A DNA stretch of 64,000 nucleotides from Gemmatimonadaceae bacterium (GTDB taxonomy: Bacteria > Gemmatimonadota > Gemmatimonadetes > Gemmatimonadales > Gemmatimonadaceae), in contig JBBJNV010000018.1 in NCBI GenBank assembly GCA_037721215.1, forward strand, positions 1 through 64,000. Direction: 5' to 3'. This document shows positions 17,701 through 25,846 of the stretch, piece after piece. The position numbers were made by a program, and so were the translations under genes. The notes under the pieces were generated by a model. The model was not told where the DNA came from. It did not search any database and was given only the letters and a program-made list of their open reading frames with translations. Position 1 is the stretch's first letter, and each line of letters begins with the position of its first letter.

Positions 17701-18366
17701 TCACATCGCGAATGGATTACCGCATTGCAGAATGATGAGCCCATACTTTATCGCCAAGTTTTCAATCGTCTCGGGATCATTGAATCCCACGTAAGTAAAT
17801 TCAAGCTCCCCGACTCCGTCGGAAACTCTTGTGATGGTTGGGAAAACCCCAATTCGCTTGATAAGTTCTGCCTCGAAAGCACGCACATTACTGTTCACAC
17901 CCTTGACTCGCACTGGGAACCGATACCCCCCGTCCTCGTCTTTCGCTGCGGAGTCCTTGGCTATGCGATACCGATGATAGTTGAGGCGCCGCTCGTAACC
18001 GGCTGGCAGGTTGATGTACTTAGGCCGTTCACCTTTCTCCTCACGTCTGCGAGTTTTCTCCGGTATTAACGGCGATCCGCGATGAATAGGTTCGAGATCC
18101 ACACTGTCCGGACCAATTGTTACTTCGCATCGTAGGATCAAGAAGTCGGGACTACGACGCTCCATTATGTTGTCTGCTTCCAGTTTGAGCTGTTGTCCAG
18201 TTCGTGTGTTGGTGAGCTGGATCCTAGTTGGTTTGTGGATTACGCTGTCGAGTCTCCACTTGTCATCAACCTCAGCTAGAGATTGACCTGGGGAGTCTTT
18301 TCCGAATGGTTTCGGTCGCAACCGAAACAGAAGGCCGACATTCTTGGTTAATTCCTTGGCATTCAT
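17701..18366 (-). CDS. Uncharacterised 221-residue protein
   Basis: I do not recognise this family. The frame is open much further upstream, but residues before MNAKEL belong to decayed neighbour sequence, so ATG 18366 is preferred. The product is soluble and charged, with no signal peptide or membrane segment. It has a strand-rich first half (RIQLTNTRTGQQLKLEADNI, DFLILRCEVTIGPDSVDLEP) and a C-terminal half reading VFPTITRVSDGVGELEFTYVGF. No catalytic motif stands out. It sits between the restriction operon and CBASS, so a defence link is possible by position only. Confidence 0.55.
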   Translation of the reverse strand: MNAKELTKNVGLLFRLRPKPFGKDSPGQSLAEVDDKWRLDSVIHKPTRIQLTNTRTGQQLKLEADNIMERRSPDFLILRCEVTIGPDSVDLEPIHRGSPLIPEKTRRREEKGERPKYINLPAGYERRLNYHRYRIAKDSAAKDEDGGYRFPVRVKGVNSNVRAFEAELIKRIGVFPTITRVSDGVGELEFTYVGFNDPETIENLAIKYGLIILQCGNPFAM

Positions 18367-18469
18367 GAGAATCTGATCCGCGCGTACGTGGCGTACCGCA
18401 TTCAAGGCAGTGCATGGTGTTGAAGGCGTGAGAGACGAAGCAACCAACAGAGTAAGACTCAAGTCAGTT

Positions 18470-18889
18470 TCAGCGCAAGTTGGGGTTATCCACAACACCC
18501 TAAGCCACTTTGCGAAAATCTGCGCTGACGAAAGCCACGAACCCAGCATCGACCTTGGAAGTCCCAAGTACCGCGGCAGTTGTCTATGGCCCTGCGGCGC
18601 ATACAGCTTGTGCTCAATGTTCAGCACCCTTTTCTGACGAACAACGCGCATATCAACGGGCGCTGTTCGATCCTTGAAAGAATGCTGCGTCGAAATTGCA
18701 ATGCAACCGCGAAGATTGCGCAGTCGTGGTGAGTTCGTGGCGATAAGACGCCAATATTCGTTCGCCGCCTTCTTGTCGCTTTGCAAGTGTCGCGGCGAAG
18801 CACTCAGTGAGCAAATCTTCTTGGAGGCGCGTGAAGCCGCCGATGCGGCAGAGCAGCGTATCATTAGAGTCGCGGGCCACACGTGCCAT
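18470..18889 (-). pseudogene. Frameshifted PD-(D/E)XK nuclease-like gene
   Basis: Starting at ATG 18889, one frame reads LQEDLLTECFAATLA, like the N-terminus of PD-(D/E)XK_4 proteins. A shift of one base near 18770-18790 is needed to reach the next frame, which carries the core: an Asp in APVDMRVV, then NIEHKLYAPQ with the E-x-K pair, and QLPRYL. A second shift near 18520 gives AGFVAFVSADF in a third frame, followed by a stop. Two shifts and the stop indicate a decayed nuclease rather than programmed frameshifting. It may once have belonged with the 221-residue gene downstream. Confidence 0.5.
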
Positions 18890-19234
18890 CAACAGGAAGC
18901 TCCTGATGCTGTATAAACGCTTGCGTTGAGCTGCGAACGCTCCAATGAAACGCGGCGGCGGAGCCGCCGGTACCGACAGATCTGCGTTCGACTGCTCCAA
19001 CGCGTTAGACCGCGTGTGCCTCGAGTGCGGACACGAGGTCTTTGGGCAGAAGCAACGGGTAGGCTCATCCGCGGCGAGATGGTCCCGCCTCTTACCCACC
19101 TCTCGAGGCCCAGGTCGATCGCCGAATCTACCTCTCGATGATCTGGTTGACGGGGAGGCTTTACCACAGTGCTGGAAAGTCGTCGACGCGACTGAACCGA
19201 CTTGCCGAGATTTGTGCAAGACCAACGGCCGATC
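18890..19234. other. Gene-free stretch between CBASS and the decayed nuclease
   Basis: About 345 bp downstream of cap3. Open frames here are arginine-rich, lack motifs and look like chance frames. I see no hairpin followed by a T-run. Confidence 0.5.
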
Positions 19235-19726
19235 TCAATTGCGCCTAAGTCGGGTTCGCGTTAGGGAGAGACTCGAGAAGCTCCCGAAACGATCATGGAC
19301 CGAGACGAATAGACCGTCCGGTGGTTCAACTTGGCCAACGATCACTAACAGAAATCCGCTGAGCGCATGTTTAGATCTGCAGACTGAGTCCGAGATGCTG
19401 GCGATGTCGAGGCCAGACGGACCCGGAAGCGCCTCGGGGTGCGTGTGCCAATCGCCCACATAGTGAAGGCCTTCGCCATGGCGGCTATCGATCTCTAGTT
19501 GTTCGGCCGCCCGATCGGGAACGTAACTCGTTCTCGTACGTCTGTCGGTGCGACGTGGTCCCGTCGCCTCCTCGATGATGATGTGGGACAGGGAGAGGCG
19601 AGCAAAAAGCTGTCCGCCCGCTTCCCGTTGACGCCAACGCATCTGTCTATATCTCCGGAACTTCTGGACGACCTTCTCAGGCAAGACGAGAACTTGGCCC
19701 GAACTTCCGATCGGGTATTCGAGCAT
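19235..19726 (-). CDS. cap3: CBASS Cap3, JAB/MPN isopeptidase
   Basis: The 163-residue protein has a complete JAMM zinc site: Glu35 (EAGGQLF), His94-x-His96, Ser104 and Asp107 (WHTHPEALPGPSGLD). In type II CBASS, Cap3 removes the CD-NTase from its conjugates and counteracts Cap2. Start ATG 19726 overlaps the cap2 stop as TGATG, a sign of translational coupling; an in-frame start 12 codons earlier would lie inside cap2. It is the last gene of the CBASS operon. Confidence 0.92.
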   Translation of the reverse strand: MLEYPIGSSGQVLVLPEKVVQKFRRYRQMRWRQREAGGQLFARLSLSHIIIEEATGPRRTDRRTRTSYVPDRAAEQLEIDSRHGEGLHYVGDWHTHPEALPGPSGLDIASISDSVCRSKHALSGFLLVIVGQVEPPDGLFVSVHDRFGSFSSLSLTRTRLRRN

Positions 19727-21492
19727 CACGCACACGTGGGGCAGTCGGGTCGCCGTTCCCATGGCCGCTTAACCAGCGAATTGGCTGTCCCAGGGGTTGC
19801 AGTCCAAGAGCCGCCGCACGCCTTGAGGAATTCCTCCTCGCCGCTCCAGACCACTTCCGAGGATTGCGAGACGTCCTGGGTAAGGTATGTCAGAGTCACG
19901 CCTGCTATCGCAGAAACGACATGCCCAAGCGCGACTGCGCCGTACGGTTGGTAGTTCGCGCCGCAGGCGGGCTCCTGGCGAACCGTTGCAGCGTTCCAGC
20001 TTGTCCTGGTCGATACTGCAACGCCCACGTTGCTCATGCCGCAATTGAAGCAGCCGCCCTCACCGCAGATCGCTACCGCATGTCCCGCGCAAGCAAAAGG
20101 CTCGGTCCATCCGTATACGATAGGAAATCGACGGCCGCTCGCTACGTGCCACTCGTTCAATCCACCCTCTGCCTCCCAATCGCCCATCGCGCTGAAGATC
20201 AGGGTCGCCGTTGAATACACGTCAGGCGACGTACGCATAACGTCTTGCCATCGTCGGGGGTGAGCCGAGATGTCGCCAACGTGGGGATGATCCCTTCGGA
20301 TATGTTCGGTGAGCGCTTCCGCCTTGTTGCGGCCGACGGATGACGCGCCGAGGGGATGTCGCGTCGTGTTGGCCCATTTTAGGCTGTCAGGATCTATCAG
20401 CGTCATGTTCGACACCCCGGCCTGAATCAGCGCCAAGGCCACGGGGGCACCAACAGAGCCGCAGCCGAGAACAACAACGCGGGCGGCGAGCAAGCGCTCA
20501 ATGTGAGCGGATTTATTTCGACCGAGAATCCAGTCGGTGTCGACACGCTCGACCGGCGACCATACAACTTGGCCTCCGGCAACGTAGCGCTGAATAAGCA
20601 TCCGCGCGGGCATCTTGCCTGGCCTAAACCCGTCTTGGACAGGGTTCCGGCTGCGGCCCTTCGGATAGGTTTTGGCAAGCGGACGCCACGCACTCACCAC
20701 GGCAACGCATGGTCCGTTCGACGTGGGAGCGCCGAGCGCGATTACGATCCGATTCGGATTCGCCTTCACCAGCCGCTCGAGAATCTCGATTCCACCTGCG
20801 GACCGGACCAGTTCCAATAGAGCTCCCCCGCTGGCCGGGTACTCCGCGGGCGTCAGCGCAGCATCCAGCCAGAGAAAGAGTCCACCAGACGGCAAGTCGT
20901 CGACATCCTTTTCACCGCGACGGTTTGTGAGCCACCGCGAGATGTCTTGATCCGAATCGGCCAGCAGGGCGAATGGTTTCCCGTTCCACACGCGAATTGC
21001 CCTTGTCGGCTGCGCAGGAGCAAGAAGGCTGTAGAAGGCCTCGTGCTTCTCCGGCAGCGCCCAATTCCAGTACGACAGAAACTCCTGTCGAAAGTCGTCG
21101 GTATTGGAACCTGCAACGCACTCTTCGATCAGCTCACACGCAGAGCCGATGGTCACACGCGCAGCACCCGCAGGATTTGTCGGATCGACTGCGGCCGTAC
21201 CCGGCAGGAGACACAAGACGCCGTCGCGCTCGACGTGTGGCCACGTCAGAAAATCCGGTCGGTCGATGAGTGCCGCGCGAGGGGCGGAGCGCGGGAACCA
21301 TTCATCGACGAGGAGATCAAGCCGCCGTGTGCCGTCGCTGAACTGAATCGTGAACCGCCAGCCAGCGACAAATCCGCGTCCCTCGTATACTCGCAACTCG
21401 GTAGAACCGAGTTGCACGGCCGAACCCGGAAGCTCTCGGAGCCACGCCGAAACAGCAGCCGTCGCGGACTGAAAGCCTCGCGCCCCGCTCAC
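19726..21492 (-). CDS. cap2: CBASS Cap2, E1-E2 fusion conjugating enzyme
   Basis: This 588-residue protein has an N-terminal E2-like domain with candidate catalytic Cys94 (DGVLCLLP). A C-terminal ThiF/E1 domain follows, with nucleotide-binding GCGSVG at 343-348, Asp367/369 (LIDPDS) and active-site Cys510 (EPACGANYQ). Cap2 joins the C-terminus of the CD-NTase to targets in a ubiquitin-like reaction and primes it for signalling. It starts with GTG, 2 bp after the cdn stop, and overlaps cap3. Paired cysteines in CFNC and CPTC may bind zinc. Confidence 0.94.
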   Translation of the reverse strand: MSGARGFQSATAAVSAWLRELPGSAVQLGSTELRVYEGRGFVAGWRFTIQFSDGTRRLDLLVDEWFPRSAPRAALIDRPDFLTWPHVERDGVLCLLPGTAAVDPTNPAGAARVTIGSACELIEECVAGSNTDDFRQEFLSYWNWALPEKHEAFYSLLAPAQPTRAIRVWNGKPFALLADSDQDISRWLTNRRGEKDVDDLPSGGLFLWLDAALTPAEYPASGGALLELVRSAGGIEILERLVKANPNRIVIALGAPTSNGPCVAVVSAWRPLAKTYPKGRSRNPVQDGFRPGKMPARMLIQRYVAGGQVVWSPVERVDTDWILGRNKSAHIERLLAARVVVLGCGSVGAPVALALIQAGVSNMTLIDPDSLKWANTTRHPLGASSVGRNKAEALTEHIRRDHPHVGDISAHPRRWQDVMRTSPDVYSTATLIFSAMGDWEAEGGLNEWHVASGRRFPIVYGWTEPFACAGHAVAICGEGGCFNCGMSNVGVAVSTRTSWNAATVRQEPACGANYQPYGAVALGHVVSAIAGVTLTYLTQDVSQSSEVVWSGEEEFLKACGGSWTATPGTANSLVKRPWERRPDCPTCA

Positions 21493-21494
21493 CC

Positions 21495-22559
21495 CTACGC
21501 GTAGCGTCCGCCGCCCTGCTTCTGGACAGCGTCGCGTGCTCCTTCAGATTGGCCTGACTCGATCAACAGCCCGGCGCTCAGGACTGAAGCAGATCCGGCC
21601 GTCGCGGCTTGCGTGCTCTCCTCGAAGCGATTGCTGAAGAAGTCGGTGTTGAACACGTTGTCCCAGCACTTCACCGCCTTCTCGCGCGTGCAGTTTGCCT
21701 CGATGAGCGGCGCCAGCCAGTTGATCGCATCCGACAGACGGTCCTTCAGGTTCACCGCCTTCGGATCTTTCTCGCCGTTGGTGATCGTCTCGTTCAAGGT
21801 CACCGGATGCTTGACGACCAAGTCGAGGTTCAGACGATCACGAATCGCCTTCATCGTGTCGTAGAGGGCGGCATCTTCTCGGTTGACGTTGCCACGGAAG
21901 CACTCCGCGACCAGCTTCGTGATTCCGAAGCCGCTCAGGAGCCTCCAGCTGTTTCGGCTCTTAGCGAACTTCTTGATCTCGCGCGTAATACGGCGGAGCT
22001 GACGACCGTTACTCGTGTCGCCGCTCTGACGATTGTTCTCTGTGTCGAACCACTTCGTAACATCGCGCGCGTCCGAACGCTTCCACTCGCTGCTCGCGAG
22101 CTCGTAGTGCACGCTTTCCTGCCCGAAGGCATCCCTTGTTACGACCCGTCGATATACCGGAATGTCGATGTGGTACCCAGCGTCGTAGACGACGCGCACG
22201 CAGTTCTTCCGAACCTCAGGTCTTGTCTTGAAGCAACCGTCATCGGCTGCGTCTCGAACCATCTGCCGCGCGTCAAGCGGCGACAGATCGCCCCCCTTCG
22301 GCCCAACGAGATCGGTCATCTCGAAGTAGACGCCGTCGTCGATGTCGTAGTTGTTCTCGGGATGCTGGGTCATCGTCCTCATCGCGTACGATCCCTGACC
22401 CTTGAATTCGATAGGTCTGGGGTTGCTCGCGTTCTTCAGGCCTTCCTTAACGCGGTCGCGGTTGGCGTTGCGCCGGTCGCGCATGGCGGTGCGCTCGGGC
22501 TGCGGGAGCGTAATTTCATCGTCGTGATACGCCAGGATGTCATCTTCGCAATCGAACAT
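21495..22559 (-). CDS. CBASS cyclic oligonucleotide synthase (DncV-like CD-NTase)
   Basis: The 354-residue enzyme has the CD-NTase active site: Gly56-Ser57 (GQGSYAMRT), Asp72-x-Asp74 in YDIDDGVYF and a third Asp132 (YHIDIPVY). On infection such enzymes make a cyclic di- or trinucleotide that activates the effector; the DIDDG context is closest to the DncV type, which makes 3'3'-cGAMP, though the product is not proven here. The tail ends GGGRYA, a short flexible end suited to Cap2 attachment. ATG 22559 is chosen for the TGAGGAG Shine-Dalgarno. It lies 96 bp after capV. Confidence 0.93.
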   Translation of the reverse strand: MFDCEDDILAYHDDEITLPQPERTAMRDRRNANRDRVKEGLKNASNPRPIEFKGQGSYAMRTMTQHPENNYDIDDGVYFEMTDLVGPKGGDLSPLDARQMVRDAADDGCFKTRPEVRKNCVRVVYDAGYHIDIPVYRRVVTRDAFGQESVHYELASSEWKRSDARDVTKWFDTENNRQSGDTSNGRQLRRITREIKKFAKSRNSWRLLSGFGITKLVAECFRGNVNREDAALYDTMKAIRDRLNLDLVVKHPVTLNETITNGEKDPKAVNLKDRLSDAINWLAPLIEANCTREKAVKCWDNVFNTDFFSNRFEESTQAATAGSASVLSAGLLIESGQSEGARDAVQKQGGGRYA

Positions 22560-22655
22560 AGCATTCTCCTCAATACTCAGCGTCCGCGTGCTTGAAGTTC
22601 GGCTCCCACAGCGAACGCGGCATGGGTGCACGACGTGGTTTCGTTACCTGATCCT

Positions 22656-23753
22656 TCAACCGGCCTTCGTCACCTCAGCGGCTGGCGCATCGGCAAACAG
22701 CGCGGTAATGAGCCGTCCCTCGCGACTCCCTGCATCGGCACACCGGCTGTTGGTCATGTCAGCGTCGGTGCGGGCCTGATTAGCGAGCGCATCTATTGCC
22801 TCGGGCCTGGTATCGTCGAGGTCCAAGTACGGAAGCAGAGCCGCAGGCACTTGATCCCGCGGAAACCGCAGGATTTCGCAAGGCCGGTTCAGATGCTTCA
22901 CCAGCATCTTGGCGATGTTGTCGTATGCAAACTCCTGGGCGTCGACCGACAGAGCTGCAGCGGCGCCGCCGAATTTCCAGCCTGCGAGGTCGCGGTGGAC
23001 GTCGGTCCTGGCGACCTGTTCACCTGCCGGGCGCGGACATGTGCCAAGGCAGAAAATCTCGATCGGCTGGTCACGCGGGGACATCGCGAGGGCATCGACG
23101 AGGCCCACGAGCACCGGGTTGTTGGCCCACAAGCCGCCATCGACAAACGCGCGGCAACCTTCAACGCCTCCGTCAACGCAATCGACGATCGCGATTGAGC
23201 GATACACCGGTGCCGCCGTCGTCGCCAGGCAAACATCGACGAGCCGTGTAAGATCATCGCGGTGATTCGTCGTGGCTGAAAGGTGCGGCGTCTTGAACAC
23301 CCAACTCCGGTGCTGACTCAGCTCGACGGCGGCAACCGCAAGAGCGATTCCACGTCGTTCGTAGACTTCGGCGAGCGTTGCATTCCCAAATCGGTCGTGC
23401 AGCGCCGCCTCAAGGGCCTTGGAGCCCGATCGCAAACTGCCTTTACGGGCGAGTAAGTCGATGCCAAGGTCAACGCCAGCACGCTGAGGCAGGCGACGAG
23501 GAAAAATGGCGGGGCCATGCTTCCTGTAGAACTCAACGAGGTCGGCCGGGAAAATTCCAAACGCCAGTGCGCATGCGATGATGCCGCCGGTGCTTGTGCC
23601 AACGATCAGGTCGAACGCGGCGCCCACGTCGATCGCTGGAACATCCCGGCGGCGCGCGAACGTGGCGGCGAGCGACGCGAGGTACGCGGCGGTGTACGTC
23701 CCGCGCATGCCCCCGCCGTCCAGACTCAGTACACGGAACGGCCGGACTGTCAT
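22656..23753 (-). CDS. capV: CBASS effector phospholipase CapV (patatin-like)
   Basis: The 365-residue patatin-like hydrolase has an oxyanion loop DGGGMRG (12-18), nucleophile elbow GTSTG with Ser54, and catalytic Asp205 in FVDGGLWANNP. In CBASS, CapV degrades membrane phospholipids when it binds the second messenger of the neighbouring CD-NTase, killing the infected cell. It leads the four-gene CBASS core. A 30-bp palindrome matching the one at the STAS/HTH gene lies 27 bp upstream of its start codon, so its expression is likely controlled there. Confidence 0.94.
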   Translation of the reverse strand: MTVRPFRVLSLDGGGMRGTYTAAYLASLAATFARRRDVPAIDVGAAFDLIVGTSTGGIIACALAFGIFPADLVEFYRKHGPAIFPRRLPQRAGVDLGIDLLARKGSLRSGSKALEAALHDRFGNATLAEVYERRGIALAVAAVELSQHRSWVFKTPHLSATTNHRDDLTRLVDVCLATTAAPVYRSIAIVDCVDGGVEGCRAFVDGGLWANNPVLVGLVDALAMSPRDQPIEIFCLGTCPRPAGEQVARTDVHRDLAGWKFGGAAAALSVDAQEFAYDNIAKMLVKHLNRPCEILRFPRDQVPAALLPYLDLDDTRPEAIDALANQARTDADMTNSRCADAGSREGRLITALFADAPAAEVTKAG

Positions 23754-23780
23754 GAGTACGACCTATACTGAAGTATTGAC

Positions 23781-23810
23781 TTCTGTTTCGTCGGTTTCAT
23801 TGAAACAGAA
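23781..23810 (-). promoter_or_regulatory. Putative operator 1, upstream of capV
   Basis: Arms TTCTGTTTC (23781-23789) and GAAACAGAA (23802-23810) form a perfect 9-bp inverted repeat around a 12-nt spacer. The whole 30-bp site matches operator 2 at 26 of 30 positions, including spacer bases. It starts 27 bp before the capV start codon, within the 108-bp gap after the STAS/winged-helix gene. Confidence 0.75.
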
Positions 23811-23861
23811 TGTAAGAGGGTGCCCAAGGAAATCAAGCCGAAGATACGCCGAATTGCCTGA

Positions 23862-24431
23862 TCAGCCCGAAACTCGGATTGAGTAGTAACGGTGTTCCCG
23901 CCCCCCGCTGGGCGACGTGCCCTCAACGCGTTCGAGCAACCCAGCCCGCCAAAGGGTCGTGAGTCGGCTTGAGGCCGTGGAGAGGTTAAGGTCCGCAAAA
24001 GTCGTCGATGCGACGCGGCCCTCGGACCATGCCTTCTCCAGCGTTGTGAACTGTTCGGCGGAAAGTCGCTTCCCAAGCACAGTGGGGTGAAAGGGGTCAT
24101 CCGCGACGAGCAACGCCTCCCCTCGTTTTTCGAGCGCGAGGGCGAGGTTTTCGCGAATGTCGGGGTCGGTCAGACCCCTCGCGATGAACAGCAACTTGGG
24201 GCGGTGCTTTCGGAGCGTCTCGACCACGGCCTCACGCTGGAACGAAACATCCGAGCGGGTTAGGCCAGAATAGTCGATCGGCACCAGGGTGCCGTCACTT
24301 TGGTTAAGCAGCTCAAGGTTGATGCGGCCGAACACCCACGCGCCAAACTCTGTGCCCCAGGCGTCTTTTTCGTCCAAATAGGCCTGAAGCACGATAGGGA
24401 ACTCGTGCCGATTCCGTTTCATCGGTTGCAT
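23862..24431 (-). CDS. STAS-like (DUF4325-type) winged-helix protein, putative CBASS regulator
   Basis: The 189-residue protein has a STAS-like first part (about residues 18-105; WGTEFGAWVFGR, then KHRPKLLFIARGLTDPDIRENL). Its C-terminal winged helix (about 118-185) has a helix-turn-helix at ASTTFADLNLSTASSRLTTL and a wing near REHRYYSI. It follows a GHKL ATPase gene by 50 bp and precedes capV by 108 bp, all on one strand. A palindrome overlaps its own start codon and a near copy precedes capV, so it probably binds both. Start is ATG 24431 or 24422, or a GTG further in. Confidence 0.75.
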   Translation of the reverse strand: MQPMKRNRHEFPIVLQAYLDEKDAWGTEFGAWVFGRINLELLNQSDGTLVPIDYSGLTRSDVSFQREAVVETLRKHRPKLLFIARGLTDPDIRENLALALEKRGEALLVADDPFHPTVLGKRLSAEQFTTLEKAWSEGRVASTTFADLNLSTASSRLTTLWRAGLLERVEGTSPSGGREHRYYSIRVSG

Positions 24432-24441
24432 CGAAACAGAA
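24412..24441 (-). promoter_or_regulatory. Putative operator 2, overlapping the STAS/winged-helix start
   Basis: Arms TTCCGTTTC (24412-24420) and GAAACAGAA (24433-24441) pair at 8 of 9 positions around a 12-nt spacer that contains the start codon. The site differs from operator 1 at only 4 of 30 bases. Binding here would block expression of the winged-helix gene, a typical autoregulatory layout. Confidence 0.72.
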
Positions 24442-24481
24442 CCTACGCGAGGTGACTTGGAGCCGCAATGCAGGCGTCGGG

Positions 24482-25483
24482 CTACTTCGTCCGAAATTCG
24501 ATGTAGATGTGAGTCCCCCTAAGGCTTCCAACGGAGTTGTCGATCTCAGCGTTGTGGACGGGTCGCTGAATCGTGGCGGGGTGCAGAACAATGCGCGCGT
24601 TGGGAGTCCGCACGAAGAGGGTCGATTCGTACCGAGCGGCCAGCGCAGCGCACTGAGGAAGACCGCAGCCGCGGCCTGCATGGGCGCCGTGTCGTGAGAG
24701 GCCCTGATTGAACGCCTGAATGACGAGTTCGGCATCGCTTCGCCGGGCTGCTCGTTGATCACGGATGCCTCGAATCGACGCCGGAATCCCGATACCGCTG
24801 TCGGAAACTCCGACTTGGATGCGAGGAGCTCGCGACCTGTGGTACGCTTGGAGGCACACGAATCCCGGCAGCGTGGTTCGACTATGGCTGAAAACATTGT
24901 CGACCAGCTCCCCAAGAACCGTGAAGACGTGATTCCGAAGCCGGCGCGTTTGCTCGTCGTTGCTTGGGTAGAAATTGACGAGGCTGTCGACCACCTGCCC
25001 GACGATCCGTTGCCTCTCCCCGCCCGTGACGCCGGGAATCAGTGGAGCAATCTCAACGAGACCGCTAGCTTGGCCTCTGTGAGAATCGGCACCCGAGATC
25101 GCCGGACGCGGCGGAGAGGTGGTGATTCGCGCGGACAGTAGTTGCAGAAACCCGTTGCGATCCAAGTAGCTGAACAGGCCTTCCGGGGTTGCAAACTCTA
25201 GATGAATCAATCCAGTGCCGACAGCCGCCAACTGGTTGAGGAAGGACAGCAGCCAAAGGCCGACGCCGGCGGGCACGGCGGCTCGCGCGGGGAACGTGAA
25301 AACGACGGCTCCACCAGCGCGGGCATGAGCCACCAATCGATTTCCACGCAGGATGTCCTCGAATTGACCGAGGGAGAGCCACCGAGCGGGAAGCTCCACT
25401 CGAAAAGGCGTGGACGCTGCCGAGCGATATCGGCTGCCAACCTCGGGCTTTGTCATCGGGACGCGCCCAAGCCTTCTGACCAT
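24482..25483 (-). CDS. GHKL ATPase with STAS-like N-terminus (anti-sigma-kinase-like)
   Basis: Residues about 30-120 resemble a STAS fold (VVFTFPARAAVPAGVG, then IHLEFATPEGLFSYLDRNGF). Residues 180-330 form a GHKL ATP-binding domain: N-box ELVDN (192-196), G1 box DSGIG (228-232) and G2 box GRGCGL (270-275). There is no phospho-acceptor His domain or membrane segment, so it resembles SpoIIAB/RsbW-type switch kinases rather than sensor kinases. It precedes the STAS/winged-helix gene and probably acts on that partner. ATG 25456 (MTKPEV) is an alternative start. Confidence 0.8.
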   Translation of the reverse strand: MVRRLGRVPMTKPEVGSRYRSAASTPFRVELPARWLSLGQFEDILRGNRLVAHARAGGAVVFTFPARAAVPAGVGLWLLSFLNQLAAVGTGLIHLEFATPEGLFSYLDRNGFLQLLSARITTSPPRPAISGADSHRGQASGLVEIAPLIPGVTGGERQRIVGQVVDSLVNFYPSNDEQTRRLRNHVFTVLGELVDNVFSHSRTTLPGFVCLQAYHRSRAPRIQVGVSDSGIGIPASIRGIRDQRAARRSDAELVIQAFNQGLSRHGAHAGRGCGLPQCAALAARYESTLFVRTPNARIVLHPATIQRPVHNAEIDNSVGSLRGTHIYIEFRTK

Positions 25484-25603
25484 GAACCTGTGGGCGCGTT
25501 ACGAGCGGCGGACGGTTGGAGCCCGAACCATCCGCGCCTATCACTCCCTCGCCCCCACCGTGGCGAGCAAGCCGTAATCGTTCGGGGCCTCATAGCTCTC
25601 ACC

Positions 25604-25846
25604 TCACATGTAACTCAACGAAGGGTCCGCGTGGCCTTGAAAGCGAACACGGCGTAATTCATCTGTACAGCGTTGAACACCAAGGGACGCATGAGCACGC
25701 GTATAGATCCTTACAGTTCTCAAATCAGGATGACCAACCAGATCCTGAATAGTCTGAATGTCGGCGCCCGACCCCAGGAGGTGTGTCGCAAACGAGTGTC
25801 TCAGTGAAAGGCACGTCGCTCGCTTCAATATTCCGCTGGCGCGCAT
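25604..25846 (-). pseudogene. C-terminal remnant of a tyrosine recombinase (integrase)
   Basis: The 80-codon frame keeps only the end of a phage/integron-type integrase: [20 protein letters not shown] with the catalytic Arg and His, then [15 protein letters not shown] with the second His and the nucleophilic Tyr. The N-terminal and central domains are absent, and no longer frame continues upstream. It sits at the right edge of the defence island. The rest of 25484-25959 holds nothing else that I recognise. Confidence 0.8.

Noticed and set aside
18486-18494. Perfect DnaA box TTATCCACA
   Set aside because: It is isolated inside a decayed gene 40 kb from dnaA, with no cluster of boxes around it.
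18367-18882. Upstream extension of the 221-residue protein to ATG 18882
   Set aside because: Part of this stretch is the decayed nuclease in shifted frames, so a single 393-residue protein is unlikely.
18470-18889. Programmed frameshifting of the nuclease gene
   Set aside because: Two shifts plus a stop codon are needed and no slippery heptamer was seen, so decay is simpler.
18890-19234. Arginine-rich open frames on both strands
   Set aside because: No recognisable motif, overlapping in several frames, typical of chance frames in GC-rich DNA.
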